8,219 nt of DNA, taken from positions 1 through 8,219 of the forward strand of contig JAHZEF010000104.1 of assembly GCA_019422005.1 (NCBI GenBank). The letters are read 5' to 3'. The translations under genes were made by a program, and so were the position numbers. Below the pieces are notes generated by a model. The model worked only from the letters and a program-made list of their open reading frames with translations. It searched no databases and was not told the origin of the DNA. The first letter of the stretch is position 1. Each line of letters opens with the position of its first letter. Source of the stretch: Clostridiales bacterium (lineage in GTDB: Bacteria; Bacillota; Clostridia; Oscillospirales; Oscillospiraceae). Shown piece by piece: positions 5,437-8,219 of this stretch.

Positions 5437-7038
5437 TCAATCGGCAAGAGAGGCGATCAGCGCCTCTGCGCAGCGCATGCCGTCCACCGCGGCGGAGGTG
5501 ATCCCGCCGGCATAGCCGGCCCCCTCGCCGCAGGGGAACAGGCCGCGGACTGCGGACTGGCAGCCGCTGTCCCGGAGGATCCGCACCGGGCAGGAGCTGC
5601 GGGTTTCCGGTGCGGTGAGAACTGCGTCGGGATGGGCGAAACCCGGCAGCTTTCGGTCCAGCTCCGGCAGGGCGCGGGCCAGCGCGCCGGTCAGAAGCTC
5701 CGGAAGGCAGCGGCGCAGATCGGCCGCAGCCACGCCGGGGCGGTATGTGGGGGAAATATCCCCGGAAATGGTACCGGGCCGGCCGGCCAGGAAGTCCCCC
5801 ACGCGCTGGGCCGGCGCACGGTAACCGCCGCCGGCGGCGCGAAAGGCGGCCTGTTCCACCGCGCGCTGCCACTCCATGCCGGCCAGGACAGAATCTCCGG
5901 GAAAGTCCTCCGGGCGCAGAGAGACCAGCAGTGCGGCGTTGCAGTTTTCACCGTCCCGGTCAGCGTTGCTCATTCCATTGGTCACCACGCCGCCCGCCTC
6001 GGATGCTGCCGCCACCACATAGCCGCCGGGGCACATACAGAACGTGTAAACCGACGGGCCGCCCGGCAGATGTACGGCCAGCTTATAGTCCGCAGGCGGC
6101 AGGGGAAACCGGTCTGCCGACGGGCCGTACTGGGCGGTATTGAGCCAGCGCTGCCGGTGCTCGATGCGCACCCCCATGGAAAAGGGCTTGCGCTCCATCG
6201 GAACGGCTGCGTCCTGCAGCATGCGGAAGGTATCCCGGGCGCTGTGGCCGATGGCCAGAATCAGGCGGCTGCAGGGCAGCGTTTGAATCTGGCCCGCCTG
6301 CTCGCAGACGAGAGCGGCGAGACGGCCGCCGGCCTGCCGGAGTTCCGTCAGCCTGCAGCCGAACCGGATCTCTCCGCCCAGCGACTCGATGCGGCGCCGG
6401 AGATTCTGGACGACTTCGAACAGGACGTCGGTACCGATATGAGGTTTGGCGTCGTAAAGGATCTCGTCCCGGGCGCCGGCTGCGTGAAACTGCTCCAGTA
6501 CCCATTGAATGCGCCGGTTTTTGATGCCGGTATTGAGCTTGCCGTCGGAAAATGTACCGGCGCCTCCTTCCCCGAACTGGACATTGCACTCCGGATCCAG
6601 GCAGCCGGTCTGCCAGAACCGGTCCACACGGCGCTTGCGGTCGGCCGCGCAGGAACCGCGTTCGAGTACAATGGGCCGCAGGCCGGCTTCCGCCAGCACC
6701 AGCGCGGCGAAGATGCCGCCGGGCCCGAATCCGACGACAACCGGGCGCTGCTCCGGAATTCGGGCGGGGGCGGGAGGATGGTAGGCATCGTCCTGTACGG
6801 CGGAAACCCTGCTGCTGCCCCTGAGACGGCGCAGCAGTTTTGCTTCCTCCCGGCGCACCTCCACATCCACAGTATAGATGATGCGGATGTCGTCCTTTTT
6901 ACGGGCGTCCACCGATTTCCTGCGGATCAAAAGACGTTCGATTTCCGACTCCGCCAGCCGCAGTCGCCGGGCGGCCAGCCGAAGCAGCAGATGCGGATCC
7001 TGCCCGGGGGACAGGGAAAGGTCCCGAATCCTGATCAT
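5437..7038 (-). CDS. FAD-dependent dehydrogenase, COG2509 type
   Basis: The 533-residue protein is a flavoprotein of the COG2509 kind, a family without a settled substrate. Residues 1-95 form a basic N-terminal domain (KKDDIRIIYTVDVEV at 47-61). Then come the dinucleotide-binding motif VVVGFGPGG (100-108), the ribose-binding Glu in VLERG (124-128), the hallmark NVQFGEGGAGTFSDGKLN (152-169), GHSARDTF (264-271), MGVRIEH (288-294), FCMCPGG (333-339) and TNGMSNAD (353-360). The second FAD motif is FPCGEGAGYAGGITSA (501-516). Length and motif order look complete. The start is the ATG at 7038-7036, which overlaps the stop of the upstream flavoprotein (ATGA), with GGAGGTGGG just before it. The open frame extends a further 131 codons upstream, but only as antisense or out-of-frame reading of the previous gene. 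Translational coupling suggests that both flavoproteins are made together. The electron acceptor and substrate are unknown. Confidence 0.9.
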   Translation of the reverse strand: MIRIRDLSLSPGQDPHLLLRLAARRLRLAESEIERLLIRRKSVDARKKDDIRIIYTVDVEVRREEAKLLRRLRGSSRVSAVQDDAYHPPAPARIPEQRPVVVGFGPGGIFAALVLAEAGLRPIVLERGSCAADRKRRVDRFWQTGCLDPECNVQFGEGGAGTFSDGKLNTGIKNRRIQWVLEQFHAAGARDEILYDAKPHIGTDVLFEVVQNLRRRIESLGGEIRFGCRLTELRQAGGRLAALVCEQAGQIQTLPCSRLILAIGHSARDTFRMLQDAAVPMERKPFSMGVRIEHRQRWLNTAQYGPSADRFPLPPADYKLAVHLPGGPSVYTFCMCPGGYVVAAASEAGGVVTNGMSNADRDGENCNAALLVSLRPEDFPGDSVLAGMEWQRAVEQAAFRAAGGGYRAPAQRVGDFLAGRPGTISGDISPTYRPGVAAADLRRCLPELLTGALARALPELDRKLPGFAHPDAVLTAPETRSSCPVRILRDSGCQSAVRGLFPCGEGAGYAGGITSAAVDGMRCAEALIASLAD

Positions 7039-8219
7039 ATCGTTCCCACCTCCGCGGCAGAATGCCCGGCCAGTCGCCCGGAAGACCATGCCCACTGCAG
7101 GTTGAAGCCGCCGCAGTCCCCGTCGATGTCCAGCACCTCGCCGCAGGCAAAGACGCCGGGAGCCAGGCGGCTCTCCAGTGTGGCGGGGCTGAAGCCTTCC
7201 GTGGCGATTCCGCCGGCTGTAACCTGGGCGCTGTCCATGCCCTGCGTTCCTGCACAGATCAGTTCCCAGCGCTTGGCAGCGGCGGCGGCCCGCTGAAGCT
7301 GCCGGTCTGGCAGGCTGCCCAGAGGCTGCTCCGGCAGGAGGCCGGCCGATTTTACCAGGACACGGCCCAAACGGTTGTGCACAATGCCGGTCAGCAGATC
7401 CTCGGCTGTCCGGCGGGGCAGCAGTTCGCATTTTGCCCGCAGCAGGGCTTCCAGATCGGGGGTATCCATCTGCGGCAGCAGATCCAGGGCGATCCGCAGC
7501 CCGGGGCCCCGGACGGAGGCGGTGCGGGAGATCTCAAAGACGGCGGGGCCGCTGACGCCGGTTTCGGTGAACTGTATCTCTCCGCGGCTTTCTGCCAGTA
7601 AAACGTTCCGGTCCAGAAGGCGGATGCGGCCCTCGGCACGGACGCCTTTGAGCGCACGGGTGGCGGTTCCCTCCGTAACCAGCTGCACCAGGGCCGGAGA
7701 CAGGGGGGTGCGCCGATGGCCGAGGGACTCCAGAATTTCATAGCCGGACGCGGTACCGCCCAACCGGCCGCCGGCGATGCCGCCGGCGGCGACGATCAGG
7801 CGCTCTCCGGCGAAATCTCCGGCGGAAGTTTTCAGCAGATAGCCGCTGCGGCGCTTCCAGAGCTTCTGAACCTCACAGCCGGTCTGCACCGAAATGTTGG
7901 GACGCTCCAGGGCAAAGCGGAGAATGTCCACCACGCTGTTGGCCTGGTCGGAGAAGGGGTATACCCGGCCGGACGGTTCAGCGACGGTGACAAGGCCCAG
8001 CCGGCGGAAAAACTGCAGGGTGTCCCGGACGCCGAATTGCTCCAGGGCGGGAAGGCAGAAGGCGGGATCGGCGCCGTGGTACCGGGCGGGGGAGAGGTGA
8101 AGATTGGTCAGGTTGCAGCGGCCGTTGCCGGTGGCCAGGAGCTTCCGGCCGACGCGGGCCTGACGCTCGTAGAGCGTCACCTCATGCCCCAGCCGCGCCG
8201 CGGTGAGCGCCGCCGTCAT
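7035..8219 (-). CDS. HI0933/BaiN-type FAD-binding oxidoreductase, N-terminus cut by window edge
   Basis: 394 residues are visible. The first, Met, is at the very edge and is followed by TAALTAARLGHEVTLYERQ. This is the helix and second strand of an FAD Rossmann fold whose glycine-rich first turn (GGGxAG) should lie just outside. The true start is therefore about 10-15 codons upstream. Visible hallmarks: GRKLLATGNGRCNLTN (24-39), the family signature; an Asn/Ser-rich active region QANSVVDILRFAL; AAGGIAGGRLGGTASGY, typical of the HI0933 fold; TAGGIATEGFSP; and the C-terminal FAD motif GVFACGEVLDIDGDCGGFNLQWA. The family includes E. coli YhiN and clostridial BaiN, for which a role in bile acid 7-alpha-dehydroxylation was proposed. 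Nothing here links this copy to bile acids, since no other bai gene is present. The stop overlaps the ATG of the COG2509-type gene. Confidence 0.92.
   Translation of the reverse strand: MTAALTAARLGHEVTLYERQARVGRKLLATGNGRCNLTNLHLSPARYHGADPAFCLPALEQFGVRDTLQFFRRLGLVTVAEPSGRVYPFSDQANSVVDILRFALERPNISVQTGCEVQKLWKRRSGYLLKTSAGDFAGERLIVAAGGIAGGRLGGTASGYEILESLGHRRTPLSPALVQLVTEGTATRALKGVRAEGRIRLLDRNVLLAESRGEIQFTETGVSGPAVFEISRTASVRGPGLRIALDLLPQMDTPDLEALLRAKCELLPRRTAEDLLTGIVHNRLGRVLVKSAGLLPEQPLGSLPDRQLQRAAAAAKRWELICAGTQGMDSAQVTAGGIATEGFSPATLESRLAPGVFACGEVLDIDGDCGGFNLQWAWSSGRLAGHSAAEVGTI
7045..7053 (-). promoter_or_regulatory. ribosome binding site of the COG2509-type gene, inside the upstream gene
   Basis: GGAGGTGGG on the minus strand ends 6 nt before the ATG at 7038-7036. 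It lies within the last codons of the HI0933-type gene. Together with the ATGA overlap this indicates translational coupling and fixes the start. Confidence 0.7.

Noticed and set aside
5281..7296. Long plus-strand open frame (671 codons) across the COG2509-type gene
   Set aside because: It is antisense to a gene with complete FAD motifs, has a composition rich in Ala, Gly, Arg and Pro, and shows no recognisable domain.
7035..8219. Bile acid 7-dehydroxylation cluster suggested by the BaiN-type gene
   Set aside because: The HI0933 family is widespread in bacteria without this pathway, and no other bai gene is in the window.

Overview
The window looks like a moderately GC-rich (roughly 60%) Firmicutes genome of the Clostridia, most likely a gut Lachnospiraceae or Oscillospiraceae relative. 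The signs are strong GGAGG-type ribosome binding sites, sigma-A-like promoters, tRNA genes with encoded CCA, a clostridial-phage type amidase, and several families typical of anaerobic Clostridia (BaiN/HI0933 and COG2509 flavoproteins, and a His-rich COG0523 GTPase with a TIGR03943 partner). The assignment is inferred from gene content alone.

Layout. (1) 1-870: a phage lysis cassette, made of the last codons of a probable holin, an overlapping Amidase_3 endolysin and a perfect intrinsic terminator. (2) 953-1258, minus strand: a two-gene tRNA-Ser operon (UGA then GCU anticodons) with its own promoter and terminator. The lysis genes lie on the 3' side of the tRNAs, the geometry expected of a prophage inserted at a tRNA 3' end. 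(3) 1268-2589, plus: a divergent promoter and a membrane-anchored protein with a Nudix-like core, function unknown. (4) 2622-4838, plus: a well-defined two-gene operon with promoter and terminator. It encodes a CobW/COG0523 GTPase with a 37-histidine insert, followed by a degenerate G3E-type P-loop protein fused to a TIGR03943/YcgQ-like C-terminal domain. Together they look like a zinc (or other transition metal) handling module. (5) 4910-8219, minus: two flavoprotein genes joined by an ATGA overlap (an HI0933/BaiN-type oxidoreductase cut by the window edge, then a complete COG2509-type FAD dehydrogenase), followed by a small lower-GC gene of unknown function.

How the genes work together. The two P-loop proteins are almost certainly co-expressed and probably cooperate in metal trafficking, although the permease usually seen with TIGR03943 proteins is not in the window. 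The two flavoproteins are translationally coupled, but their substrates cannot be read from sequence. The most unusual items are the His/Glu tandem-repeat insert, the degenerate GTPase-TIGR03943 fusion, and the membrane-tethered Nudix-like protein whose promoter lies back to back with the tRNA-Ser promoter. I do not see a clearly new multi-gene system. The metal module and the Nudix-like protein are the best candidates for follow-up.
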